DNA of 64,000 nt from Actinomycetota bacterium (GTDB lineage Bacteria; Actinomycetota; Actinomycetes; Streptosporangiales; Streptosporangiaceae). The position numbers were made by a program, and so were the translations under genes. Below the pieces are notes generated by a model. The model was not told where the DNA came from and ran no database searches. It saw only the letters and a list, made by a program, of their open reading frames with translations. Of the stretch, positions 1 to 7,306 are shown in pieces. The stretch is from contig JAFAYQ010000043.1 in assembly GCA_019240215.1 (NCBI GenBank), positions 1 through 64,000 of the forward strand, written 5' to 3'. Positions within the stretch are counted from its first letter, which is position 1, and every line of letters starts with the position of its first letter.

Positions 1-2
1 CC

Positions 3-197
3 GCACCCCCGCAGCCCACCGAGGACCTCCAGCCGCCGGACCTGGCCAGCATGCCGCGCCGCCGCCGCACCCTCGGACCAGCCAACACCCCCACCCCCGG
101 CCACTCCGCCCCCCGCGGAGCCCAGGCCGAGGAATTCACCCAGGCCGCCCCCGACCTGCTCCGCCGCGTCCTCGAAGGCCTCCGCCGCCTCAGCTGA
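3..197 (+). CDS. C-terminal end of an unidentified protein (truncated by window start)
   Basis: An open frame enters from the left edge and ends at a TGA at 195-197, giving 64 residues. The peptide is rich in Pro and Arg, with a PRRRRT patch near residue 18 and a final amphipathic helix rich in Leu and Arg. Proline-rich tails like this follow the ATPase domain of nitrate-sensor-type histidine kinases that sit beside roadblock/LC7 genes, so that identity is possible. No diagnostic motif is present. It converges on the roadblock operon with a 63-bp gap. Confidence 0.45.
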   Translation, partial: APPQPTEDLQPPDLASMPRRRRTLGPANTPTPGHSAPRGAQAEEFTQAAPDLLRRVLEGLRRLS

Positions 198-260
198 CCC
201 CAGCTCGCCGCGCCGCTCCGGGATCGCGGCCCGGCCCGACCCCGGCCGCGCGCGCCAGCC

Positions 261-770
261 TTACTCCGCTGGCCGCCGCCGCTCCGGCAGCACCGGCTGA
301 GCCTCGGGCCCGGAATCCCCCCGCCCGTGCGCCTCATCGGCTCCCGTTCGCACGGTGGCCGGCGACGCCCAGGTGCCGAACTCGGTCGAATAGGCCGCGA
401 TGCGGTCGATGATGTCGCGGACCTGGTACTGGAGCATGCCGACATTGAGCCGGGGCGTGCCGATGACGGCCACGATCGAGCTCCGGCCGGCCGCGTAGAC
501 GGCCAGGTAGCCGTCGGTGCCGCGGGTGACGGTCTCGCGGAACTGGCCCCGTCCGGTCGACAGCGTCATCCGGCTGCCCAGCGCCAGCGTGGTCGCGACC
601 AGCGCGGCGATCTGGGTCGGTTCCTGGTCCGGCAGGTCGTGGGCGATCAGCAGGCCGTCGCTGGTGGCGGTCAGGCTGCCGTGCACGCCCGCCACGTACT
701 CGCGAATGTGCCGCAGCTCGTTGCGGACCCGCTCCTCGACCGGCAGCCAGGCTTCGAGTTCCTCAGACAT
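261..770 (-). CDS. Roadblock/LC7 domain protein
   Basis: This 169-residue protein has a roadblock/LC7 fold over about residues 15-130. It shows the usual pattern of a 'GSLTATSDGLLIAHD' strand-turn, an alpha helix with IAALVATTLALG, and a 'YLAVYAAG..SIVAVIG' sheet, followed by a low-complexity charged tail. In actinobacteria such proteins act with small GTPases and sensor kinases as cytosolic adaptors or GTPase regulators. It is the last gene of a three-gene minus-strand operon, and its ATG overlaps the stop of the upstream PATAN-like gene. No GTPase or DUF742 gene is visible, so its partners may lie elsewhere. Confidence 0.85.
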   Translation of the reverse strand: MSEELEAWLPVEERVRNELRHIREYVAGVHGSLTATSDGLLIAHDLPDQEPTQIAALVATTLALGSRMTLSTGRGQFRETVTRGTDGYLAVYAAGRSSIVAVIGTPRLNVGMLQYQVRDIIDRIAAYSTEFGTWASPATVRTGADEAHGRGDSGPEAQPVLPERRRPAE

Positions 771-1581
771 CAGTCGCCACTTCCGAGTACGCCGGTTCCG
801 AGTACGCCGGCCCCGCCGTGACGCTGCCGTTTCCGGCCACTACGGCCCGGACGTACGACATCGTGACCAGCCCGAACCGCGGCTCCTGGCCGCCCGGCCG
901 CGGGCGCGGGCTGGTCGCCGACAGCAGCCGCAGCGCCAGCAGCCGGTAGATCTCCAGCGTGGTCCCGAACACGCTGCGGTTCAGCTCCCAGGCCAGGGCG
1001 CGCGGGGTCGACCCGTCCCGGATCCGGATGAGCAGCGCCCACTGGGGCGCCAGCACGCCGATGTCGGGCGCGTTCAGGTGCGGGTTGCGGGCCACCACCG
1101 TGTCGGCGGTGACCACCGGCGCCAGCTGCTGCAGGATCCGCTGGCGGCGGGCCACCTCGGTCAGCAGGTCCTCCACCCCGATCCCGGGGCTGGCCGCGCT
1201 GACCGCGGCCTTGGCCGACCGGAACTTCGCGAACCGGGCCTCGCTGGACAGCAGTTCCACGGTCGCGTCGATGGTGGGCTCGGCCACCGCCAGCGCCGCC
1301 GTCAGCCGCGTGAACGGCGTCCCGGCGGCCCCCGCCCCGCCCGTACCGTTCGTACCGTCCGGGCTGGGGGTCCGCGTCGACCTGGCCAGCACGACGTCCC
1401 CGTCCCGGAAGTGGATCGCCCCGTCGCCCGCCCCCGAGAACGGCAGCGTGCCGGTGCTGCCGGTCTCGGCCAGCTTCCGCAGCCGGGCCGCGACCAGGCT
1501 GCCGTGATCGTCGGGCGCTTTTCCCGACCAGACCGAAGCGGTCAGCTGGCGGGCGCGGGAAAACCGGGGGAGCTGACTCAT
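763..1581 (-). CDS. DUF4388/PATAN-like regulatory protein
   Basis: The protein has 272 residues. Residues about 30-70 contain a short beta-rich segment, GTLPFSGAGDGAIHFRDGDVV, typical of DUF4388/PATAN domains ('effect on phenotype X, input Y' modules in two-component systems). The rest is helical, including a region near residues 180-225 that resembles a winged-helix segment. The ATG overlaps the TGA of the preceding roadblock gene (ATGA) and the 3' end overlaps the next gene, so all three are translationally coupled. It probably works with the two roadblock proteins in one signalling complex. The DUF4388 assignment is from pattern only. Confidence 0.6.
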   Translation of the reverse strand: MSQLPRFSRARQLTASVWSGKAPDDHGSLVAARLRKLAETGSTGTLPFSGAGDGAIHFRDGDVVLARSTRTPSPDGTNGTGGAGAAGTPFTRLTAALAVAEPTIDATVELLSSEARFAKFRSAKAAVSAASPGIGVEDLLTEVARRQRILQQLAPVVTADTVVARNPHLNAPDIGVLAPQWALLIRIRDGSTPRALAWELNRSVFGTTLEIYRLLALRLLSATSPRPRPGGQEPRFGLVTMSYVRAVVAGNGSVTAGPAYSEPAYSEVATDV

Positions 1582-1955
1582 GAAACGAAGTTCGTGCAGA
1601 AGGAACGAATATCACGTCGCGCCATGGCCAGATTTGTCCGTGACCGATCAAGTACCACCAGCAGTACAATTCGCGCGTCCGGATCGGGGCTGACCGGATA
1701 TATGACGTGGAAATGCCGGCCGAACGTCACCATCACGTCTTCCAGGGCCTCATCGGCGGCCAGCTGGCCGCCCAGCAGCGACAGCACGTGGGCGATGTCG
1801 GCCGCCCCGGCCGCCACCGCCGGCAGGCTCATTTCGTCCGCGACCTGCCGCGAAGCCAGCACCATGCCCGTTGACACATCGACCAGGCCGGCCAGGACAA
1901 AGCCGTCGATCTCGGTCACCGGAGCGAGCAGCGTGTCGGCCTCAGACAAGATCAC
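1578..1955 (-). CDS. Roadblock/LC7-like protein, first gene of the operon
   Basis: I choose the GTG at 1953-1955 because an AGGAAGGG ribosome-binding site sits just upstream, giving 125 residues. Upstream in-frame extensions to 2243 lack a site and read as non-coding. The product has an alternating strand/helix pattern (LAPVTEIDGFVLAGLVDVSTGMVLAS near the start, MVTFGRHFHVIYPV near the middle, IVLLVVLDR near the end) like a roadblock/longin fold. Its stop overlaps the start of the PATAN-like gene. The small size and operon position support a second roadblock subunit, so heterodimerisation with the 261-770 product is plausible. Confidence 0.65.
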   Translation of the reverse strand: MILSEADTLLAPVTEIDGFVLAGLVDVSTGMVLASRQVADEMSLPAVAAGAADIAHVLSLLGGQLAADEALEDVMVTFGRHFHVIYPVSPDPDARIVLLVVLDRSRTNLAMARRDIRSFCTNFVS

Positions 1956-2199
1956 GAACGTTCCCTTCCTGGCACTGCGGCCGCCCGGCCGAAAACCGGT
2001 TAGCGACCGCAGGTTAGCGCAAGCACGGAAACATCGTAAGACCGGCATCACCCCATCCGTCGGCATAGCAGCGAATGACCGCACAATGATTTGTAATGTC
2101 CCGCCTGAATATGCAGGCCAGCTGTCCGTAATGCGCGTTAGATCACTTTTGTCAATAACCCCGTCAGCGGTCCTGGCGGCCGCTTGCGATAATCGGTTC

Positions 2200-2892
2200 A
2201 TGGCAGCTGAGCGGAAGCCGGCCCCGGACCTGGAGCAGGTCATCCTGACCTTGCTGCACCAGCGGTCGGCGGGCGCGTCGATCTGCCCCTCGGACGCCGC
2301 CCGGGCGGCCCGGACCGAGGGCTGGCGGGCGCTGATGGACGACGTCCGGTCGGCGGCGGCCCGGCTGGCCGGCCGGGGTGAGGTCGAGGTGACCCAGCGC
2401 GGCCATAAGGTCGATCCCGGGACCGCGCGGGGACCGATCCGGATCAGGTTCCCGCAGTTACTGGTCGTGCTTGCCGAGCGGCCCGTCGATGAGCCCGACG
2501 TCGTACTCGGTGCGGGGGCGGTCCTCGGGCATGTCGCGGGGCGGCTGGCTCTCCGGGTCGTGCGGATGCCGCATCGACAGGTGGTAGAGCTCCTTGAGAT
2601 CGGCGTCGATCCGGTTCTGGATGGTCCGGCCGTGCTCGTAGCTGATCTGGGCGCCCTGGCGCCGGGCCCGGTGGTCGCGCCAGCCCAGCAGCACGGCCAG
2701 GACCAGGATGATGCCGCCGAAGACGGCGAAGATGATCACGAGATCGGACAGACGTCGTGGACCCAGCCGGACTCCCCGCGGCGGCGGGCGTCCTGGCGGC
2801 CGGTGATCGGCTCGCCGCACTTCTCGCAGGTCTTGCCGCTCGGAGCGTGCGCCGCCTGGTCCTCGGCGGCCGTCCGGTCACGCTCGTTATAG
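2200..2892 (+). CDS. DUF3253 protein, apparently lacking its normal stop codon
   Basis: From the ATG at 2200 the frame encodes a clear DUF3253 domain in residues about 8-85: helices with LEQVILTLLHQRS, then ICPSDAARA, WRALMDDVRSAAARLA and a terminal VDPGTARGPIRIRF strand. Family members normally stop a few residues after that strand. Here the frame stays open for another roughly 145 codons through two convergent genes, so either the stop has been lost or the tail is spurious. A GATAAT hexamer at 2188-2193 ends 6 bp before the ATG, which suggests a leaderless transcript. The domain call is firm; the 3' end is not. Confidence 0.6.
   Translation: MAAERKPAPDLEQVILTLLHQRSAGASICPSDAARAARTEGWRALMDDVRSAAARLAGRGEVEVTQRGHKVDPGTARGPIRIRFPQLLVVLAERPVDEPDVVLGAGAVLGHVAGRLALRVVRMPHRQVVELLEIGVDPVLDGPAVLVADLGALAPGPVVAPAQQHGQDQDDAAEDGEDDHEIGQTSWTQPDSPRRRASWRPVIGSPHFSQVLPLGACAAWSSAAVRSRSL
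2458..2739 (-). CDS. Small single-pass membrane protein, unknown
   Basis: I choose the GTG at 2737-2739, which overlaps the TGA of the upstream zinc-ribbon-like gene (GTGA), giving 93 residues. Residues about 1-20 form one hydrophobic segment (VIIFAVFGGIILVLAVLLGW), followed by a basic stretch WRDHRARRQG, so the C-terminus should be cytosolic. The rest is charged and helical (IQNRIDADLKELYHLSMR). No known domain is recognised. It is coupled to the preceding small Cys protein, and its 3' half overlaps the extended DUF3253 frame on the other strand. Confidence 0.6.
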   Translation of the reverse strand: MIIFAVFGGIILVLAVLLGWRDHRARRQGAQISYEHGRTIQNRIDADLKELYHLSMRHPHDPESQPPRDMPEDRPRTEYDVGLIDGPLGKHDQ

Positions 2893-2957
2893 TCGGTCCG
2901 GGCGATCCGGTCCAGCTCAGCCTGGTTGACCGGCGGCGGACTGTAGCTCGATGCCAT
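2736..2957 (-). CDS. Small Cys-containing (zinc-ribbon-like) protein
   Basis: This 73-residue protein has a CEKCGEPI knuckle near residue 44 and a later Cys near the C-terminus (HDVCPIS), together with His. That could form a single zinc site resembling half of a DksA/TraR-type finger. The ATG is preceded by a good AGGGAGG site. It is the first gene of a two-gene unit with the membrane protein at 2458-2739 (GTGA overlap). Its function is unknown. Actinobacterial proteins of this size and pattern are often general stress or RNA polymerase-associated factors, but nothing here proves that. Confidence 0.6.
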   Translation of the reverse strand: MASSYSPPPVNQAELDRIARTDYNERDRTAAEDQAAHAPSGKTCEKCGEPITGRQDARRRGESGWVHDVCPIS

Positions 2958-3422
2958 AGGGACCTCCCTGGCTCACCCGGCGCGCCGCCCCCGTCAGGCA
3001 AAGCGCCGTACCAGGAAAGTACCCCCAAACCCCCGGGTCTGCACCAGTGGGCAGCGACCAGCCCGGCCGCTCCGGACCGAATCGACGGCGCGATCACCGC
3101 GCCGTTCATCACCCGTGACCGGCCAGCGCCGGCCGTACTCCGGTCCCCGCTCCGGTCCCCGTCCTGCTCGCCCCGCCCGACCGTCACCCCTGCCCGCCCG
3201 CAGGCTTCCTGCTCGAGGCATCCCCCCGGTCGCCGGGCCGCGGGCGCCAGCCTTCGCTCCGGCCGCGTCACACAGAGCTCACCGGCCCCAGGTGTCACTT
3301 ATGCCTCCGGCGGCCCTACTTTGGGGAAGTTCCTCCGTCCTGACCCACCGGATGCGCGACGCGCGCCCCTGAACCCTCATGTCACACAGACCCCACGCGC
3401 CTCCGCTCCGCATGCTCCCCCC

Positions 3423-3471
3423 GATTCGGGAAGACCTTTGCGCAGCATTTGTAAAAAAGTCTTCCCGAATC
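3423..3471. repeat. 49-bp hairpin element, copy 1 (13-bp arms, 23-nt loop)
   Basis: The arms GATTCGGGAAGAC (3423-3435) and GTCTTCCCGAATC (3459-3471) are perfect reverse complements. The 23-nt loop ends in six A. A second element with the same geometry and related arms lies at 56163-56211. It is not a simple terminator, because no U tract follows either arm. Confidence 0.7.
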
Positions 3472-3570
3472 CGCCGGCCACGCCCGCCCCCGCCCCAGCT
3501 TGGCGCGCGTCGCAGCCCCCGCCCGGACCCTTGGCTCCTCGCCCGGCCCAGGCCCCCAGCCCCCCGGGCC

Positions 3571-3682
3571 CGGCTCCCGGCTCCCGGCCCCTGGCCCCGG
3601 CTCCCGCTCCCGGCTCCGGCTCCCGCTCCCGGCTCCGGCTCCCGCTCCCGCTCCGGCTCCCGGCTCCGGCCCCTGCTCCTGA
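3571..3682. repeat. GC-rich tandem low-complexity tract
   Basis: Irregular tandem copies of 6-bp units (GGCTCC, CGCTCC) run through this stretch and continue less regularly to about 3720. Such tracts arise by slippage and create long spurious Pro/Ser or Arg/Glu reading frames on both strands. Confidence 0.6.
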
Positions 3683-3892
3683 TCCCCGGCCCGGCCCCCG
3701 CCCCTGGCCCCAGCCCGGCCGCGACCCCCGGCCCCCGAGCCGGCCTGCGGCCCCGAGCCGGCCTGCGGCCCCGATCTCCAACCCCGGCTCCCGACTCGGC
3801 CTGCGGCCCCGACCCCCGACCACGACCTTGGCCCGGTCCCCGCCGAGATCCTGGTCGATATATCGGAGAACAGTCGTGATATTGTAACAAGT

Positions 3893-4735
3893 ATGCCAAC
3901 GACTGAGAATAACGGTCGCCCGGCCGCCCCACCGCGGCGACGGCCGCGGCCCTATGAGGCCACCGTGACCGAGGTGGCGCCGGTGACTCCGTTCCTGACC
4001 CGGGTCACCCTGGGCGGCGCCGGTCTGGCCAATTTCCGCTGGCCGGGGCCGGGTAGTCACCTGAAATTGTTCCTGCCCGAGCCCGGCCAGCGCGACGTCG
4101 AGCTGCCGCCGGCCGACGAGCAGGGCCTCATGGTCAGCGTACCCGGGCGCCCCCGGCCGACCACGCGGACGTTCACCCCGCGCCGCTGGGACGCCGGCTC
4201 CGGCCAGCTCGATCTGGAGTTCGTGCTGCACGGCCACGGCCCCGCCTCGCAGTGGGCCGGGCAGGCCAAGCCGGGCGACCTGGCCGCCGTCAGCCAGCCC
4301 CGCAGCACGTTCGAGCTGCTGCCCGACACCCGCTGGCTGCTGATCGCCGGCGACGAGAGCGCGCTGCCCGCGATCGCCACCATCCTCGAGGCCGCCCGCG
4401 CCGACATTACCGTGCACATCCTGGCCGAGATCGAGGACGGGGCCCACCAGGTCCCGCTGCCCGATCACACCGGCACCACGATCGAGTGGCTGCCGCGGGT
4501 GACCGGGGAGCAGCCCGGCGCCACCCTCGGCGCCGCCATCAACAGCTGGACACCGCCGCCCGACGAGGGGCCGGGCCAGATCTGGGCCGCCTGCGAGGCG
4601 CTGGCCGTCCGCGACATCCGCGCGCACCTGCTCGGCCCGCTCGGGTTCGCCCGCGACCGGGTGGTGACCCGCGGCTACTGGCGGGCGGGCGAGTCCAACC
4701 ACCCGGACCATGACTTCGGCGAGGACGCCCTCTAG
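3893..4735 (+). CDS. Siderophore-interacting (FAD-dependent ferric reductase) family protein
   Basis: The product has 280 residues, the normal size for the SIP/ViuB family. Residues 20-130 form the FAD-binding beta barrel with the diagnostic RTFT motif at 92-95 for flavin binding. Residues 140-270 form the NAD(P)H-binding half, with WLLIAGDESALPAI and a C-terminal RGYWRAG signature. The family reduces ferric siderophores in the cytosol to release iron. There is no strong ribosome-binding site, and a TATTGT box ends about 7 bp before the ATG, so the mRNA may be leaderless. No siderophore transport or synthesis genes are nearby. Confidence 0.9.
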   Translation: MPTTENNGRPAAPPRRRPRPYEATVTEVAPVTPFLTRVTLGGAGLANFRWPGPGSHLKLFLPEPGQRDVELPPADEQGLMVSVPGRPRPTTRTFTPRRWDAGSGQLDLEFVLHGHGPASQWAGQAKPGDLAAVSQPRSTFELLPDTRWLLIAGDESALPAIATILEAARADITVHILAEIEDGAHQVPLPDHTGTTIEWLPRVTGEQPGATLGAAINSWTPPPDEGPGQIWAACEALAVRDIRAHLLGPLGFARDRVVTRGYWRAGESNHPDHDFGEDAL

Positions 4736-4774
4736 CCGAAACGCAGGTGCGCACCGGCGCCCGGCCCGGCCAAG

Positions 4775-5644
4775 ATGGCCCCCATGCCCGATGACCAGAA
4801 CCTGACCGCAATGCGCGCCTACTACGAGCGCGGCGAGGAAGAGGCGCGCCTGGCCGACGGCGCCGCCGGTGAGCTGGAGTTCGAGCGGACCAAGGAGATC
4901 GTGCTCCGCCACCTGCCGCCGCCGCCCGCGGTGGTGGCCGACATCGGCGGCGGCCCCGGGCGTTACGCGCACTGGCTGGCCGGACTCGGCTACCAGGTCG
5001 TGCACCGGGACCTGATGCCGCTGCACGTGGCCCAGCTCCAGCAGGCCCGCGCGGCTGGCGCCCGCATCGACTCGGCCGTCGCCGACGCCCGCCAGCTCGA
5101 CCTGGCCAGCGCCAGCGTCGACGCGGTGCTGCTGCTCGGCCCGCTCTACCACCTGGACACCCGCCGCGACCGGGTGGCGGCGCTGGCCGAGGCCGGGCGG
5201 ATCGCCTGCCCCGGCGCCCCGGTGTTCGCGGCCGCCATCAACCGCTGGGCCATGCGGCTCGACGACGTGCTCCGCCGCCGCCGCTACCAGGAGTTCCCGA
5301 ACCTGGAAACGGCGCTGGCCCCGCTCGAGCGGACCGGCCGGATCACTCCGATCTACCCGGGGTCGTTCGTCGGCTACACCCACCGCCCGGACGAGCTCCG
5401 GGCCGAGGTCCGGGCGGCCGGCCTGCACCTGAACAGCCTGGTCAGCGTCGAGGGCCCGGCCTTCCTGCTCGGCGATCTGCCCGCCCGGCTGGCCGACCCG
5501 GCCGACCGCCGGGTCGTCATGGACACCATCCGGGCGCTGGAACAGGTGCCTGAACTGCTCGGGGCCGGCACCCACCTGCTGGCCACCGCCGTCCATGCCG
5601 ATCAGGAAAACCCTGAAAACGTCCCCGCCCGGTCCCGCTCATGA
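4775..5644 (+). CDS. Class I SAM-dependent methyltransferase
   Basis: The protein has 289 residues from the ATG at 4775; an alternative ATG lies at 4784. A Rossmann-type motif I (VVADIGGGPGRYA) falls near residues 54-66, an acidic motif II in 'VVHRDLMPLHV', and a motif near 'ADARQLDLASASVDAVLLLGPLYHL' that resembles SAM methyltransferases acting on small molecules. The substrate cannot be inferred. The gene follows the siderophore-interacting protein by 39 bp and overlaps the next acetyltransferase gene by ATGA, so the latter two are translationally coupled. Confidence 0.85.
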   Translation: MAPMPDDQNLTAMRAYYERGEEEARLADGAAGELEFERTKEIVLRHLPPPPAVVADIGGGPGRYAHWLAGLGYQVVHRDLMPLHVAQLQQARAAGARIDSAVADARQLDLASASVDAVLLLGPLYHLDTRRDRVAALAEAGRIACPGAPVFAAAINRWAMRLDDVLRRRRYQEFPNLETALAPLERTGRITPIYPGSFVGYTHRPDELRAEVRAAGLHLNSLVSVEGPAFLLGDLPARLADPADRRVVMDTIRALEQVPELLGAGTHLLATAVHADQENPENVPARSRS

Positions 5645-6273
5645 GCACGCCCGGCCCCGACCATCCGCGCGTCCGGGTGGCCACCCCAGCCGACGCCCCC
5701 GCCATCACCGAGGTCGTCACCACCGCGTTCGGCCCGGAGGGCCCGCTGGTGGCCCGCCTGATCGAGGCGCTGCAGGCCAGCCCGGCCTGGGACCCCGCCC
5801 TGTCCTTCGTCGCCGAGACCGTTCCGGGCCCGGGCGAGACCGGCTCACCGCCGGCCGACGCCCGGGCCCACCCTGCCGCCAGCCAGGTCATCGGCTACCT
5901 GCTGGCCACCGTCAACCTGCTCGACGCCCCCCGCCGCCTGGTCAACGTGCTGCTGCTCAGCCCGCTGGCCGTCCACCCGGCCCACCAGAACCGCGGCGTC
6001 GGCTCCGGCCTGGTCCGGCACGCCCTCACCGTCATGCAGGACCGCCCCGAGCCACTGGTGTTCCTGGAGGGTCACCCGTCCTATTACCCGCGCTTCGGCT
6101 TCCGGCCCGCGGTCCCGCTCGGCTTCCGCCGCCCCTCGCTGCGTATCCCCGAGCCCGCCTTCATGGTCCACCCGCTACCCGCCTACCAGCCCTGGATGAC
6201 CGGCACCCTCGTCCTGGCCGACCCGTTCTGGCGCCTCGACTGCGTCGGCCTCCGCGAACCTGAGCCCCAGTGA
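5641..6273 (+). CDS. GNAT-family N-acetyltransferase
   Basis: This 210-residue protein carries the acetyl-CoA pyrophosphate-binding motif A, QNRGVGSGL at 116-124, and the preceding beta-4 'LLLSPLAVHPA'. It is of the YhbS-like subtype (GHPSYYPRFGFRPA after motif A). It should transfer an acetyl group to an unknown amine, small molecule or protein. The ATG overlaps the stop of the methyltransferase (ATGA), suggesting co-expression. A Pro-rich insertion around residues 60-80 separates beta strands 2 and 3. Confidence 0.87.
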   Translation: MSTPGPDHPRVRVATPADAPAITEVVTTAFGPEGPLVARLIEALQASPAWDPALSFVAETVPGPGETGSPPADARAHPAASQVIGYLLATVNLLDAPRRLVNVLLLSPLAVHPAHQNRGVGSGLVRHALTVMQDRPEPLVFLEGHPSYYPRFGFRPAVPLGFRRPSLRIPEPAFMVHPLPAYQPWMTGTLVLADPFWRLDCVGLREPEPQ

Positions 6274-6286
6274 CCTGGTCTTCCAG

Positions 6287-6511
6287 TCAGGCCGCGTCCA
6301 GCGTGATAACCGTGGCTGCCACCGTCGACGGCCGCGGGATGGGAAGGCCGTCCTCGCGCAGCCCGTCCAAGTGGAACTGAACAGCCCGGCGCATCTCGTC
6401 CAAGGCCTGGGACTCGGTCTCACCCAGGGCGGCAACTCCCGGCAGATCCGGTGACCATACGCCATAACCGCCGTCACTCGCCCGCTCGACGACGACCGCA
6501 TAGCTCGTCAC
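6287..6511 (-). CDS. HicB-like antitoxin (orphan)
   Basis: This 74-residue protein matches the HicB partial RNase H-like fold: a strand YAVVVERASDGGYGVWSPDLPGV, then a helix with 'ALGETESQALDEMRRAVQFHLDGL'. HicB antitoxins neutralise HicA mRNA interferases, and many also bind their own promoter. This one lacks the C-terminal DNA-binding ribbon or HTH. The start is GTG, overlapping the TGA of a 26-codon frame that encodes only the C-terminal end of HicA (6508-6585). The toxin has therefore been lost and HicB is probably a relic or freed for another role. Confidence 0.8.
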   Translation of the reverse strand: MTSYAVVVERASDGGYGVWSPDLPGVAALGETESQALDEMRRAVQFHLDGLREDGLPIPRPSTVAATVITLDAA

Positions 6512-6585
6512 TGCGCCCTCCGAGGTATCCCTGCTTGTCTAAGGATGCTGACCTCCGTTCCCGGTGGCAACTCCTTGCTTTTAGA
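6508..6585 (-). pseudogene. Truncated hicA (3' remnant only)
   Basis: In frame directly after the stop of the DinB-like gene (6586-6588), 25 codons read KSKELPPGTEVSILRQAGIP and then five more residues before a TGA. This matches the C-terminal 'KeLkpGTlrsILrqAGl' segment of HicA toxins. The N-terminal half with the catalytic His is missing. The stop overlaps the GTG of hicB, the normal hicAB coupling. The gene was probably cut by a deletion that joined the DinB-like gene to the middle of hicA. Confidence 0.65.
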
Positions 6586-7185
6586 TCAGTCGCTCAGCCA
6601 GTTCGGGTCGCGGCCGAGGTGGGCGAGCAGGCGATCGAGGGGCGGGGCGGTGGCCGCGACCGGCCGGGCCGGGGCGATCGGGGCGGGGTCGCCCGAGCGG
6701 ACCTGGTCGCAGCGGGCGGGCCAGCCGGACGCCAGCAGCGCCGCGGCGACGCCGGGGTCGGGCGGGAGCGGCTGCCCGACGGCGCGGGCCAGGTCCCAGC
6801 CGTGCACGAAGATCTCGCCGGTCGCCACCTCGATCACCTCGGCGCCGGAGCTGGGGCCGGTCGGCAGGCCCATGATCCTGGTCATCGCGCCGGGGGACGA
6901 GAACGCCGCCACCATCCGCCGGGCCTCCTCGTCGAACACCGCGCTGGCGCCGGCCGCCGACCAGGCCGGCCAGTCCCGGCCCGCGGGCGAGGTGCCCCAC
7001 TCGGCCAGGTCGCCGAAGAAGCCGACCGCCCCGATGATGTGGTCGATCAGCTCCCGCACCCGCCACTGCGCACACGGCGTCGTGCGGTCCAGCTGATCGG
7101 CGCCGACCTGGCTGAACACCGCTCCAGTGGACACGCAGGCCTGCTCGAGTACCTCGACCGGTGCGACGTTTTCAGAATTTTCCAA
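6586..7185 (-). CDS. TIGR03086-family metal-binding protein (mycothiol-dependent DinB-like superfamily)
   Basis: I choose the TTG at 7183-7185 because AGGAGGTG lies 6 bp upstream; the longer ATG at 7269 has no such site. The result is 199 residues. The N-terminal helix carries TPCAQWRVRELIDHI, and 'EIFVHGWDLARAVG' lies in the second half; together these supply the His ligands of the maleylpyruvate isomerase/DinB four-helix fold. Members use mycothiol or bind a divalent metal for thiol-transfer reactions. The substrate is unknown. Its 3' end abuts the hicA remnant. Confidence 0.85.
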   Translation of the reverse strand: MENSENVAPVEVLEQACVSTGAVFSQVGADQLDRTTPCAQWRVRELIDHIIGAVGFFGDLAEWGTSPAGRDWPAWSAAGASAVFDEEARRMVAAFSSPGAMTRIMGLPTGPSSGAEVIEVATGEIFVHGWDLARAVGQPLPPDPGVAAALLASGWPARCDQVRSGDPAPIAPARPVAATAPPLDRLLAHLGRDPNWLSD

Positions 7186-7306
7186 TCGCTCACCTCCTGT
7201 GGCGACGCGCTCATTGTGGCACCGGCCACCGACATTTCCGGCGAAGGTAACCTCGGCGAGCGATAACACCTCCCGCTGACCGGGGCTGATCGGGCAGGAT
7301 GGCCGG

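Larger units (their letters stand above)
2958..3892. other. 935-bp divergent intergenic region with low-complexity and inverted repeats
   Basis: No convincing gene is seen. Open frames exist on both strands but are compositional artefacts (Pro/Arg/Gly/Ala only). It holds a dispersed 50-bp repeat (3107-3157), a perfect 13-bp inverted repeat with a 23-nt loop (3423-3471), a tract of GGCTCC/CGCTCC tandem units (about 3571-3682), and a 19-bp tandem duplication near 3736-3773. A palindrome CGATATATCG (3856-3865) and a TATTGT hexamer lie just before the ATG at 3893 and are probable promoter/operator elements for the siderophore-interacting protein. Confidence 0.6.

Noticed and set aside
3377..5596. 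739-codon open frame on the minus strand
   Set aside because: It lies antisense to the siderophore-interacting protein and methyltransferase genes and is made of Gly/Ala/Arg/Pro-biased residues. It is a high-GC shadow continuing into the repeat tract.
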